Assembly: GCF_901000735.1 (NCBI RefSeq)
Contig: NC_081542.1
Location: forward strand, 35,721,606 to 35,785,605
DNA: 64,000 bases
From: Corylus avellana
Taxonomy: Eukaryota; Streptophyta; Magnoliopsida; Fagales; Betulaceae
Reading direction: 5' to 3'
The translations under genes and the position numbers were made by a program. Under the pieces are notes generated by a model, which did not search any database, was not told the origin of the DNA, and was given only the letters and a program-made list of their open reading frames with translations. Shown piece by piece: positions 22,018-33,887 of this stretch; position 1 is the first letter of the stretch; every line of letters begins with the position of its first letter.

Positions 22018-23530
22018 GTAACATCCCCAGCCCGTTAAAGCTGAGTTTGCCATTTTTCTTCTTTTACAACAAAAGTTTTTGCAAAGATCTATAAGGTCTA
22101 TTAGAGTACTTAATTTTAAAGGATTCGATAAATGTATAAAACATTCTTCAAGAGATTTTATTACAAGCAAAATTAGAAAACATTAAACTTTAGTTGCGGA
22201 ATATCATATTATTACAATAACTGATATGAAAAGACTTTGAAAATTAATAATTATTCCCGCCCCCATTCCGGCCTCCTATTCCAGCGCCCTTTCTACCTGA
22301 AAACAAGAAATAAAACTGAATGAGCCCAAAGGGCCCAGCAAGTAAAATCCACAACCATAAATAATTTTACTCCTTGTTCTCAGTTTTGAAAATCGTTTTC
22401 ACAAATAAATATGCATCCAGCCATAATAATACATATATGTACGGTTACATCTCCCGTAGCATATACATACTATTACATCTAATAATAAATCATCGTCATA
22501 AATCATCTTTATAAATCATCATCATAATGCATCATTTTAAATCATCATTGTAAATCATTGTTGAAATTATATTATCATTTTCTCATATTAGGGCTCATGT
22601 ACATTGTTACCTCTGTGTACGAGAGTTGCGGGTCCTTGTGACCATGGCACTGAACTGTGGCCTCAGCCATGCCCGACCGTCACTTAACTCTTTCTTGGTG
22701 CACTCAACGGTCATGTTAATGGAATACCACCTTCTTGCATAGCCTCCTTTAGTGGTTTCGCCTCCATCTGAGTATCGGTACTGAACTCTTCTCATCCTTA
22801 CTTATCTTGGGGCCAAAAATACTCTCCTCCATACATGTGCCCTCATTTCATAAACATTTAACTCATTTCTTGTACTTTTCTTTGTACTTCTTTTGATACA
22901 TCTTAGGGCAACATGTAGAAAGGTTTATCATTATTCTTCTTTCTTATAATCATCATCATTTCTCAACTTTCTTTTCTAAAAAATGGAAACTTTTCCAAAT
23001 ATAAACTTGTTGTACTTAGAAAGCGTTTAAAGAAATAGAAACTTTTTAAATAATTCTTTTAGAAATCCTTCATGCATGCAACATATCTCCATGACAGGTA
23101 AATAAAATAATCATTTACAGTTTGATACAAGAATGAATAAATAGCATGACATGAAGTAATTTTAGAAGGAGTGTGAATTTATTTACCTCTAGACTGAAGC
23201 TAAAAGTGGTTTGAAAGAATCTAGTTGCTCCAATTTGACTAACACCACTAGTATATCTTTTGAAACTAATTTCTCAAGTCCGTTATCTCTCGTGTTTTTT
23301 CTTTCTTGCAACACTTTGTCTCGCCCTTTCTCTCTCTGCTCTAAGTAAACACTCTCAGAAAGAAGAAAGACCGAGTAGAAAGCGGAAGAAAGAAGAATAT
23401 GTGTAAGAGATGGGAGGGGAGTTGTGAAATTTGTGAAGGGGAATAGCTCTATTTATAGGAAAAACCAAATACTATTCTACCTTCAATTTACAATTCTACC
23501 CTCATTTTACTATTCCACCTACCTATACTA
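22018..23530 (-). mobile_element. LTR-like element of the TGTAAC...CC type
   Basis: It starts TGTAACATCCCCAGCCCG, closely similar in style to the TGTAACGCCCC border of the element at 55083-57814. Like that element it carries a reverse-strand TATA box (CTATAAATAG in reverse, 23449-23458), so transcription would run leftward. A run of short AAATCATC-type repeats occupies 22480-22565. No coding sequence was recognised. The right border is not defined because CACTA-like sequence follows. Confidence 0.4.
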
Positions 23531-23556
23531 TTAGAGTGAAAATGGAGGAAAGAAGA

Positions 23557-23580
23557 GAGAGAGAGAGAGAGAGAGAGAGT
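23557..23580. repeat. (GA)n microsatellite
   Basis: About 12 GA dinucleotides, followed by a partial copy of the sequence before it (GTGAAAATGGAGGAAAGA). Confidence 0.9.
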
Positions 23581-23759
23581 GAAAATGGAGGAAAGAGATC
23601 AGAGAGAGAGCTGGGGGAGACGATTGTATTCCAGAATTAAAAAAATATATATATTATTTTAATTGAAAAATAATTTAAATTAATAAATTTTTTAATTGAA
23701 AAAAAAAATCCATAAAAAATTTTTAAAAAGAAAAATTATTTTTTTTAATAATTTTTAAA

Positions 23760-23990
23760 TTACTGACGTGCCAATTTTGACACGTCAGAAAATTCTAACA
23801 TGTTACATCTGACATGTCAGAAAAGTCTGATGTGTTAAATCTAACACGTCAAAAATTTTCCATTTCTGACACCTATAATTTTAACGTCTGAAATACGTCA
23901 AAACTACCCCGTCAGGAGGATTTTCTGAAGTGTCAAACCACCTGACACGTCAGAAAATTTAAGTCAGCAAAAAATTGATTTTTTGTAGTG
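23760..23990. mobile_element. CACTA-type right terminus
   Basis: The block ends ATTGATTTTTTGTAGTG at 23990, the inverse of a CACTACAAAAAATCAAT terminus. Inside are at least six copies of GACACGTCAGAAAA or its inverse, in both orientations, as expected for subterminal transposase-binding repeats. The matching left terminus was not found, so only one end of this element is supported. Confidence 0.6.
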
Positions 23991-24834
23991 CCAATTTGCA
24001 ACCAAGCAAGCATTTATACTTTCTCGTGCATAGACACTAAAAAATTATTGAAAAAAAACATAAAAAATACTTTATTTCAAAAATTTAATAAATCGCCATT
24101 GAATTTACAGTCTGAAAAATGTTCCACATTCAAGGGTTTTAAGCATTTGTAGATTAATCTTGGGACAAACTTTCATATAATGAAACATTACAGATAGAGA
24201 AACTTTAATTATTTAAGTATAATTTCACAATTCTTTTCAATTGCTTGGAAATTCAGAAAAGTTATTTACAGATGCACGAGTCAGCAGTGCAACGTGAAAA
24301 AGCGTGTTGAGAGATGTAATTTCCATGATCCATCAATTGTGATCACAACATATGGGGGCACCACAACCATCCATCAATATCCAGCAACCCCTGATCTATG
24401 TCATGTAACATTTAGTGTAAAAGGGAATTCACAAAAAACAAAAAAGTGTACGTAGGGGTAAACAAGGGATAAAGATGACGGGAAGTTTAGTCATTTGTGT
24501 GAAAAGTCGCTGCTAATAAGCGTTTATTAGAGTCGACACCAAAGAGAAAAATAACCGTTGATCAAAATGTCGAGGCTGATAAGTCCCTACTAATAACCTA
24601 GTGCGAATTTTTCCAGTGCAAGTCAAACCCTAAAACCTATTAAGGACGACCTTTCTACTATTAGCAGCGACAAAAGTTGACGCTAATAATAAAATATCAG
24701 CATTAACTAGGATGTCATCCCTGATGTTATATTTAAATTAAAATTAAAAAACATCAACGTTGATATTCATGAATTGTTGACACTAATAATAGGTCAACAA
24801 GGTTATATTTTTTGGTCGACGCTATTATCACCAT
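23991..24834. other. Degenerate CACTA-like and unassigned sequence
   Basis: 23991-24440 has nothing recognisable. From about 24500 to 24834, words such as GACGCTAATAAT, AGCAGCGACAAAAGTTGACG and GTCGACGCTATTA recall the subterminal repeats of the next element. This is probably the debris of an older relative. Confidence 0.4.
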
Positions 24835-26045
24835 CACTACAATAAATTTACTCATCAGGGGCGACTTATTAGGGGCGACTTTGACGCTATTATCACCATC
24901 ACTACAATAAATTTACTCATCAGGGGCGACTTATTAGGGGCGACTATAAAGTCGCCCCTAATACTCAACTATTAGGGGCGACTTCTGAAAGTCGCCCCTA
25001 ATAGTTAAGTATTAGCGTCCACATCGAAGTGGACGCTAATAGCCGACCGAAAAGATGAATATTAGCGTCCACTTTACAGTGAACGCTAATAACTCGACCC
25101 TAATACACACGCGGGAATTATTCAAGAGGCGGGAAAAATATAAGTGGCCAAAAAAAAACCTTTAGCGTCGACAATTAGTGGACCAATAGCGTCCACTTAA
25201 GTGGACGCTAAAAGCTACCAAAAAAAAAAAAAAAATCAAATAAAAGCTCAATAGCGTCCACTATGAAAGTGGACGCTAATAATTAAGTATTAGCGTCCAC
25301 TTTAGTGGAGGCTAAAGATTAGGAAAAAAAAAAAAAAAATTGATGCTCAAAGTGGACGCTGAAGATGCATTATTAGCGCCCACTTTCAAAGTGGACTCTA
25401 ATACTTAAGTATTAGGGTTCCACTTTATTGGACGCTAAAGATGAGGTAGAAAAATAAATAAAAAAATAAAATTGATGCCTAAAAGTGGACGCTGAAGATC
25501 TATTATTAGCATCCACTTTATTAGGGTCCACTAAGATTAGGTAGAAAAATTAAAAATAAAATTGATGCCCAATAGTGTCTACTAAAAGTGGACGCTGAAG
25601 AGCCATTATTAGCGCCCACTTTCAAAGTAGACGCTAATACTTAAGTATTATGAGCCACTTTAGTCGACCCTAAAGATTATGTAGAAAAATAAATAAATAA
25701 ATAAAATTGATGCCCAATAGCGTCCACTAAAAGTGGACGCTGAAGACCCATTATTAGCATCCACTTTGAAAGTAGATGCTAATATTTAAGTATTAGGGTT
25801 CACTTTAGAGATTAGGTAGAAAAAAAATAAATAAATAAAAAAATAAAATTGATGCCCAATAGCGTCCACTTTGAAAGTGGACGCTGAAGACCCATTATTG
25901 AAAGTGGACGCTAATAATTAAGTATTAAGGTCCACTTTAGTGGACCCTAAAGATTAGGTAGGAAAAAAAAAAAAAATTGATGCCCAATAGCATCCACTAA
26001 AAGTGGACGCTGAAGACCCATTGAAAGTGCTAAAGATGAGGTACA
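24835..26045. repeat. CACTA left subterminal repeat array
   Basis: A 65-bp tandem duplication of the terminus (24818-24882 and 24883-24947) is followed by about 1.1 kb of inverted-repeat units. Each unit pairs AGCGTCCACTTT with AAAGTGGACGCTAAT and is separated by an A-rich spacer ending AAAATTGATGCCC. The spacers recur at about 25342, 25472, 25563, 25708, 25850 and 25979, a period of roughly 90-145 bp. Such arrays are the binding platform for TNPA-like proteins in En/Spm elements. Confidence 0.8.
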
Positions 26046-27330
26046 AAAAAAAAAAAGGAGTTTGGCTTGCCTTCAGAAAAAAATTGTTGTAATTCTCGTG
26101 TAAAAGTATATAATTAAACAACATATTGTTTGTATAAATTAAGTGGTTTTTGCGTGGTTAGATTCGCTATGTTTGGTTAAAAAACAATGATTAAGCTCCA
26201 AAATCAATACTTTTTTTTTATTAATTTAAACTTTCAAAATAATTAATAATTTATTATTATGATATCAGATAAGTTTTCTTAAACAACAATTTGTTTGTAA
26301 TAGAGGCACTATTTATCTCGACGAAAATGAAACTCAGAGTAGTCTTCGTATATAATAATTTTGTTTGAAATTGGAAAACTGGAGACTTCAAATATTTCCC
26401 CATCATTGACAGCATTACAATGTTGATTAATATTGACGTTAACTACCTTTAATTACAAGATATTTTTTGTATTTGAGTAAATCTCCTTTATTTTGATCAT
26501 CTTTTTTTGGTTATTGACTTTTGCGTGTATATATATATGATGGAGGAAATTAAATGTGGCGAAAAAGTTGAAAGTGTTAACGTGCATTTTCATTCACGCT
26601 ACACCGAAGTCTTTGGATTAATAACTATTCCCAATAATCTTCTTTGATGGATTTTCTTGAACAAGGTGACCGGTTAAATCAGGATTCATTTTATAGTACT
26701 CTAAATCAAATTTTACACATTCACTTGTGTATATATCACTGCATTATTTAAAATTTTCAAATAAAGTGACACAATATGCACCGTTAAATATAACAAAATA
26801 AAATTTTAACCGTCAAATAAAAGCTCTCCCTTTCACTTATTCCATATGTACAGTTGTTTCAATATATATATATGTATGTATTTTTTTTTAAAAAAAATGA
26901 AAAATTCTTCTATTTCAATTCCATTATCCTAAAGAAAGATTTTAATTTGTATATATTTGCCATTTGGTTAGGAGTTCCATTTGGAGGATAAAGTTTTCAT
27001 TCGGACTAATTTGAAGAGTTAATTCCCATTTCATAATTCATATTAAATTTTACAGATCTAATAGTGTGTATATATTATATGATGAATATATCGATACCTT
27101 ATGGAAAGATTTTACACTGTTAAATATAACAAAATAAAATCTAAATCGTAAAATAATTCCTCTCAGTTTTAAGTGAAAATATATTGATACCTAGCAATCA
27201 ACAACCGGTCGGGTGCAAATACGGGGTCATTCCCATAAGAAAACACAAAAGCAAGTAAAAAGAAACAAAACTAAAGACAAATAAAAAGATTAACTTAAAA
27301 CATACTAAACAAAATAAAAAGGGTAAACTA
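26046..27330. other. AT-rich CACTA internal sequence
   Basis: No gene recognised. 26717-27060 is nearly identical to 63650-64000, which lies at the corresponding place in the second CACTA copy, so this belongs to the element family. 27180-27330 leads into the Transposase_32 remnant. Confidence 0.55.
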
Positions 27331-27387
27331 TGGGGTGCCTCCCATGAGCGCTAAGTTTAACGTCTTCAGCCAGACGGTAGTCCCTGC

Positions 27388-28512
27388 TTACTGTTGTCCA
27401 GAAGATGATGCTCCTGCAGATGGTGGTGGCAACCGGTTGACAATGGACTGCATCAATTCTTCTAAGGCGCCTAGGTGTTTGTCCATCAATTCGTTATTTT
27501 TCCGAGCCTCCTTTCTTTGGCCAGCCAACTCTCTCCGAAGGCCCGCTATTTCTTCACTAAGTGAGCGGTTTCGTGCTTCACGAAAAATTGTCGGGGCCTC
27601 CTCCTCAGTTGCCTCTGGCCCAACTAAAGGTTCATTTTCGGCCATCGGCTCAGCCTCATTCTCTTCCGCACCAGCTGCTGGTGCTGGAGGTACCCGGGGC
27701 ATGTGGGAGCAGCTCTTGTTCCATTGGCGAATGCCAAATATGTGAGTAGTAGTGACTGGCTCATCAGCTGCGGTACACTTGATGTCTTTCTTTCGGAGGA
27801 TGTAGGAGATTAAGTATGGGAAAGGCAACCCCCATGAATGTGTGGACTCCGTTCCTCCAACGTGCACCCCATTCTAAAATTTGTGAATTTGGTTCCAAAT
27901 TATGTCGGGAATGGAGCACCAAGCATCTTTATGGAAGGCATAGAGTGTTTGAAGAAATTAATCCCGCCTCTGAGTTTTGTACCCCAAGGGAAAAACATTA
28001 CGATGTAATACGGAGTCCACAAACCAAAGCCGTTGAGGTAGCTTGGATCGGCTGCCGGCATTATGATGGGCATCGGCATATTGCCCTTCGCACATGTCCT
28101 CAATGATTTCCGCCACGTAGAATTTGGGCGGTTGCTCAGCAAGTTGTGCGGCTTCTGGAGGGTGCTTATCATTGCATTGAAGGGCAGCAGCAATGTCGGC
28201 CCATGTTACGTCAATAGCTTTGCCTTGCACTTTGGAAGAGAGGGCAGCCAGCCTGTTGCAGTCATGAGACAGGTGGGCATAAAACTCGATCACCAATTTT
28301 CTGTAAGCAGTGGGGGTGATCAACTTGAAAAGCTTCTTGAGCCCCCGTCGCTTGAACTCGGCGACCACCCATTGAGTCGCCTCAAAATTTTGAAAGTCTT
28401 CGCGAATGGCAAAGGTGGTCTCAAATAGCAGCTCCCGCTCCTCAAAAGTGGGCGGGGGAGAAATGGCTTGGGTATCGGACCCTCGAGAGGACGAAGCTCG
28501 AGTTCTTGGCAT
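27388..28512 (-). pseudogene. Transposase_32-domain (gypsy/Athila-type) protein remnant
   Basis: The minus-strand frame starts at ATG 28512 (MPRTRASSSRGSDTQ). Residues about 35-180 carry the 'putative plant transposon protein' pattern, including RKLVIEFYAHL and KVQGKAIDVTWADIAAAL. At about 27960-28000 the frame shifts. Similar sequence resumes with FPYLISYILRKK and a C-terminal helical segment rich in Glu, Arg and Leu (SEEIAGLRRELAGQRKEARK), probably a coiled coil, ending at 27388. From knowledge of the family, such proteins occur upstream of or beside gag in Athila-like gypsy elements; their function is not known. The TGGGGTGCCTCCCATGAGCG motif at 27330-27349 is a familiar spacer of these retrotransposons. 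The copy is broken and lies inside the CACTA span. Confidence 0.7.
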
Positions 28513-28930
28513 GATGAGCTTGATTGGGAACTTTTGTCGAACACCTGGTGTGCACTAAAGATAGCTAAAATTGCAAAATAAAGCAACTCCGCTCAAAACC
28601 CCCTGCAAAAACACCAAAATCCAACCACAAGAAAGCAATGTGGGTGGATGAACACCCACAATTGCAGAAATATGAGAAAAGAAAAGGTTGGGGAAGTGAT
28701 CGGCGTTGGGGTGTTGATGGGAATGGGGAGCGGGGAACGGGGTGTAAAGTAGAGGTGGTGAAAAGTTGGTGGTATGATTGCCGGAGAACAGAACCGCGTG
28801 GTGGGTATGTGGTAGAGGTGGTGAAAAATGGTGGAGGAGTGGAGGGAGTAAGGGTGTGCCAGAGGTGGGTTCTTGGAGAAGTGTACGGAGCAGGGGAAGA
28901 AAAATTTGTGGGGTGTGGGGGAAAGTGACC
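28513..28930. other. Flank of the Transposase_32 remnant
   Basis: G/T-rich stretch with GGTGGT runs and no convincing coding frame. Probably the 5' leader of the retrotransposon remnant. Confidence 0.4.
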
Positions 28931-28954
28931 TAAAATAAGTCACGTGGTGTGCTG

Positions 28955-29170
28955 TCCGAGTGCGCTCGATCGCATTCGGCCAAGGGTGTGCGTGGTGTGG
29001 GTGATATGCACCCAAGGTGCGTTAAATTGCAGTAACAGAATGTTCAAAGCCAAAATTCGATTACTGCGCTTGAGTGCACCCAAGGTGCGTTCGATCGCAA
29101 TAACAGAATCTTCAAAGCCAAAATTCCATTACTGCGCTCGATCGCATACCTGTTGCGATCGATCGTAGAA
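28955..29170. repeat. GCGATCGATCGC-type palindrome cluster 1
   Basis: Imperfect direct units of about 65 bp (GCACCCAAGGTGCGTTCGATCGCAATAACAGAAT...) contain the palindromic core TGCG(C/A)TCGATCGCA, ending TGTTGCGATCGATCGTAGAAACAG. A diverged copy lies at 63420-63590. Confidence 0.7.
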
Positions 29171-29259
29171 ACAGAATGTAATATATATATATTTTTAATT
29201 TTTTTAATTTTTAATTAATTAATTATTTATTTATTTTAATTTTTATTGCATAATGTACA

Positions 29260-30340
29260 ACAATTTCGATAGTGATACGATCAAATGATCAAGCAAATTT
29301 TATACGATTGTAGGTTCGACCAATCGTCCGATCGATCATAGTGCATTAGTCTCATATATCGTGTTAGGATCAAATAATCAATTGAACTTGACACATTGAA
29401 AGATTGATCGAATGTGCGATCAATCGCCGTGCATTAATTAGCCGAATCAATTGTGATAAAATCGTAGTATCGATCTAGTCTAATCGATCCTAGTGAATTA
29501 GTTTGATTAATCGCGATAGGATCAAGTGACAATCAAAATTGAAACAATTGAAATTAAAGGTTCATTCAAACATCCGTTTGATCATAGTACATTTGTTCAA
29601 TCGATCATGATAGGATCAAATGATCGATGAAACTTGAAACAATTAAATTGAAGGTTTGATCGAATATCCGATCAATCATAATGAATTAGTTCGATTGATC
29701 GTGATAAGATCAAATAATTGAAACAATTGAAATTGAAGGTTTGATCAAATATCCGATTGGTCCTACCTAGTGCATTCGTTCGATCGATCGTGATAAGATC
29801 AAATGATCGAACAAAATTCAAACAAATTAAATGTTCGATCGAACATTGAATTGAACTCTAAGCATTTTATATTATATTAGTGCATTATTTAAATTGATCG
29901 GGATACAATCAATAAAGCTTGACATGATTGAAGGTTCAATCAAACATTTGATAAAATCAATTCCGATCGATACTATTACATATTAGTCTGATCGATCGTA
30001 ATGGAATCAAATGTTCGATCAAACATCCGATCGATTATAATGAATTAGTTCGATTGATCGTGATATGATTAAATGATCGATCAAACATCCGATCGATCCT
30101 AATGAATTAGTTCGATTGATCGCGATAGGATCAATCGTTCGATCAAACATCTGATCAATCATAATGAATTAGTTCGATTGATTGTGATAGGATTAAATGT
30201 TCGATCAAACATCCGATCGATCCTAGTGAATTAGTTCGATTGACTGTGGTATGATCAATTGATAGATCAAACTGGATACAATTGAAGGTTCAATCGAACA
30301 TTCAATTGAACTCTTAGCTTTTTATATTATCTTAATGCCT
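29260..30340. repeat. GATC-rich tandem repeats, copy 1
   Basis: Units of about 55-65 bp read GTTCGATCAAACATCCGATC, then AATGAATTAGTTCGATTGAT, then CGTGATAGGATCAAAT, with substitutions. At least ten units can be followed. The high density of GATC and TCGA palindromes is striking. No coding potential. Confidence 0.8.
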
Positions 30341-30554
30341 TAGTTATATTGATCTTATATTACCTTTGGATTTTGTATTATTTTATAATTAATTATAAGA
30401 TAAATATCAACTTAATGATCTTTATCATAAAAATTTATTAAACGGAAATTTTTAGTTAATATTATAATAATAAAAACATATTATAAGAGAAAAATTTAAA
30501 ATAAATAAATAAAAATTAAAAAATTGGAAGTATATTTTTTTTTTTGGAAAAATA

Positions 30555-31373
30555 TAAAAAAGGCCACCCAAAGTACCAGTCATTTGCAATATAACCCTCC
30601 AATGTTCAAAAGATACTAAAGTAGCCTCCCGAACTACCAAATTGTATAAAAATGCCACTTATTTTTAATATTCCTATAATACCCCTATTATTTTAACAAA
30701 TAAATAATAAAATAATTGAAAAAAAAAAACGAAACAATTTTTTTTAAAAAAAAATACAAGAAAACCAATGGGTGAATAAAAACAAAAAAAAGAAAATATT
30801 TTTTGGAATAAATAGTAAATAATTAGTCATTGTAGTTGGCATAAATTACAAATTCCTTCATATTTTATTAAAGTAAAATCAAAGATTTGATAATTTTTTA
30901 AAAATACAAGAAAACCAATGGACAAATGAAAACACAAACAAAAAAAAGAAAATGTTTTTTGGAATAAATAGTAAATAATTAGTCATTGTAGTTGGCATAA
31001 ATTATAAATTGCTTCATGTTTTATTAAAGTAAAATCAAAGATATGACAATTTTTTTAAAATAGAAGAAAACCAACAGACGAATAAAAACACAAACAAAAA
31101 AAGAAAATGTTTTTTGGAATAAATAATAAATAATTAGTCACTGTAGTTTGCCTAAATTACAAATTACTTCATATCATATTAAAGTAAAATCAAAGGTACA
31201 AAATTTGATTTCAGGGAATAAACTATTTTTTTTTTTAAATATCTAAAGAACCATACATTTGATTTTACTTTGTTAAAAGAATAGGGGTATTATAGAAATA
31301 TAACAAAATAAGTAGACTTTTTGATACAATTTGGTAGTTTGACAGGCTACTTTAGTCCCTTTTGAACATTGAA
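30555..31373. mobile_element. TIR element (MITE-like), truncated by gap
   Basis: Same element as 32785-33640: it starts AAAAAAGGCCACCCAAAGTA and contains three internal units of about 155 bp. The right terminal repeat is interrupted by the N run. Confidence 0.65.
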
Positions 31374-31473
31374 NNNNNNNNNNNNNNNNNNNNNNNNNNN
31401 NNNNNNNNNNNNNNNNNNNNNNNNNNNNNNNNNNNNNNNNNNNNNNNNNNNNNNNNNNNNNNNNNNNNNNNNN
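31374..31473. other. Assembly gap, 100 N
   Basis: Exactly 100 N, the conventional size for a gap of unknown length. Near-identical sequence lies on both sides. Confidence 0.99.
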
Positions 31474-31499
31474 ATTTTTTTAATTTTTATTGCATAATG

Positions 31500-32560
31500 T
31501 ACAACAACTTCAATAGTGATACAATCAAATGATCAAGCGAACTTTATACGATTGTAGGTTCGATCAATCATCCGATCGATCATAGTGCATTAGTCTCATA
31601 TATCGTGTTAGGATCAAATAATCAATTGAACTTGACACATTGAAAGATTGATCGAATGTGTGATCAATCGCCGTGCATTAATTAGTCGAATCAATTGTGA
31701 TAAAATTGTAGTATCGATCTAGTCTAATCGATCCTAGTGAATTAGTTTGATTGATCGCGGTAGGATCAAGTGACAATCAAAATTGAAACAATTGAAATTA
31801 AAGGTTTGTTCAAACATCCGTTTGATCATAGTGCATTTGTTCAATCGATCATGATGGAATCAAATGATCGATCAAATTTGACACAATTGAAATTGAAGGT
31901 TTGATCGAATATCCCATCAATCATAATGAATTAGTTCGATTGATCGTGATAAGATCAAATGATTGAAACAATTGAAATTGAATGTTTGATTAGACATCCG
32001 ATTGGTCTTACCTAGTGCATTCGTTCGATCGATCGTGATAAGATCAAATGATCGAACAAAATTCAAACAAATTAAATGTTCGATCGAACATTGAATTGAA
32101 CTCTAAGCATTTTATATTATATTAGTGCATTATTTAAATTGATCGGGATACAATCAATAAAGCTTGACATGATTGAAGGTTCAATCAAACATTTGATAAA
32201 ATCAATTCCGATCGATACTATTACATATTAGTCTGATCGATCGTAATGGAATCAAATGTTCGATCAAACATCCGATCGATTATAATGAATTAGTTCGATT
32301 GATCGTGATATGATTAAATGATCGATCAAACATCCGATCGATCCTAATGAATTAGTTCGATTGATCGCGATAGGATCAATCGTTCGATCAAACATCTGAT
32401 CGATCATAATGAATTAGTTCGATTGATCGTGATAGAATCAAATGTCCGATCGATCCTAGTGAATTAGTTCGATTGACTGTGGTATGATCAATTGATAGAT
32501 CAAACTGGATACAATTGAAGGTTCAATTGAACTGTTAGCTTTTTATATTATCTTAGTGCC
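31500..32560. repeat. GATC-rich tandem repeats, copy 2
   Basis: Same 55-65-bp unit family as 29260-30340. Confidence 0.8.
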
Positions 32561-32784
32561 TTAGCTATATTGATCTTATATTATCTTTGGATTTTGTATT
32601 ATTTTATAATTAATTATAAGATAAATATCAACTTAATGATCTTTATCATAAAAATTTATTAAACGAAAATTTTTAGTTAATATTTTAATCATACAAACAT
32701 ATTATAAGAGAAAAATTAAAAATAAATAAATAAATAAATAAAAATTAAAAAATTGGAAGTATAATTCTTTTTGGAAAAAATATA

Positions 32785-33640
32785 AAAAAGCCACCCAAAG
32801 TACCAGTCGTTTGCAATATAACCCCCCATTGTTCAAAAGATACTAAAGTAGCATCCCAAAATACCAAATTGTATAAAAATGCCACTTATTTTTAATATTC
32901 CTATAATACCCCTATTATTTTAACAAATAAATAATAAAATAATTGAAAAAAAAAACGAAACAATTTTTAAAAAATACAAGAAAACCAATGGGCGAATAAA
33001 TACAAAAAAAAAAAGAAAATGTTTTTTGAAATAAATAGTAAATAATTAGTCACTGTAATTGGCATAAATTACAAATTGCTTCATGTTTTATTAAAGTAAA
33101 ATCAAAGATATGACAATTTTTAAAAAAATACAAGAAAACCAATTGACGAATAAAAACGCAAACAAAAAAAGAAAATGTTTTTTTGAATAAATAGTAAATA
33201 ATTAGTCACTGTAGTTAGCATAAATTACAAATTGCTTCATGTTTTATTAAAGTAAAATCAAAGATATGACAATTTTTAAAAAATACAAGAAAACCAATGG
33301 ACGAATAAAAACACAAACAAAAAAAAGAAAATGTTTTTTGGAATAAATAATAAATAATTAGTCATTGTAGTTTGCTTAAATTACAAATTGCTTTATATCG
33401 TATTAAAGTAAAATCAAAGGTACAAAATTTGACTTCATGGAATAAACTGTTTTTTTTTTAAAAAAAAATATGAAAGAACCGTACATTTGATTTTACTTTG
33501 TTAAAAGAATAGGAGTATTATAGGAATATAAAAAAATACGTAGCCTTTTTGATACAATTTAGTAGTTTGACAGGCTACTTTAGTCCCTTTTGAACATTGG
33601 AGGACTATATTGTAAACGGCTCGTAGTTTGGAGGGTTTTT
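32785..33640. mobile_element. TIR element (MITE-like) with internal 155-bp repeats
   Basis: The left end (AAAAAGCCACCCAAAGTACC... to about 32885) and the inverse of the right end (33545-33640) match over about 95 bp. Shared words are TTTGCAATATA, TGTTCAAAAG, ACTAAAGTAGC and AAATTGTATAAAAA. Between them three direct units of about 155 bp begin at 32977, 33131 and 33286 (CAAGAAAACCAAT...). No transposase is present. Long TIRs suggest a Mutator-type MITE, but a clear 9-bp TSD was not found. Confidence 0.65.
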
Positions 33641-33667
33641 ATTTTTATTTTATTATTATTATTTTAT

Positions 33668-33887
33668 NNNNNNNNNNNNNNNNNNNNNNNNNNNNNNNNN
33701 NNNNNNNNNNNNNNNNNNNNNNNNNNNNNNNNNNNNNNNNNNNNNNNNNNNNNNNNNNNNNNNNNNNNNNNNNNNNNNNNNNNNNNNNNNNNNNNNNNNN
33801 NNNNNNNNNNNNNNNNNNNNNNNNNNNNNNNNNNNNNNNNNNNNNNNNNNNNNNNNNNNNNNNNNNNNNNNNNNNNNNNNNNNNNNN
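33668..33887. other. Assembly gap, 220 N
   Basis: 220 consecutive N. Open frames drawn across it are meaningless. Confidence 0.99.

Larger units (their letters stand above)
29234..31373. repeat. 2.2-kb near-duplicate, copy 1
   Basis: This block repeats as 31474-33640 with an offset of about 2244 bp and few differences. It holds a GATC-rich tandem region (29260-30340), then a TIR element whose right end is cut by the gap at 31374. Confidence 0.85.
31474..33640. repeat. 2.2-kb near-duplicate, copy 2
   Basis: Second copy of 29234-31373, with a complete right end. Differences are scattered substitutions and small indels, for example a missing segment near 32445. Confidence 0.85.

Noticed and set aside
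25250..26040. Regularly spaced palindromic repeats resembling a CRISPR array
   Set aside because: Spacers are near-identical A-rich sequence, units vary, and the array sits at a CACTA terminus in a plant genome.
27335..27745. 136-codon plus-strand open frame
   Set aside because: Antisense to the coiled-coil tail of the Transposase_32 remnant.
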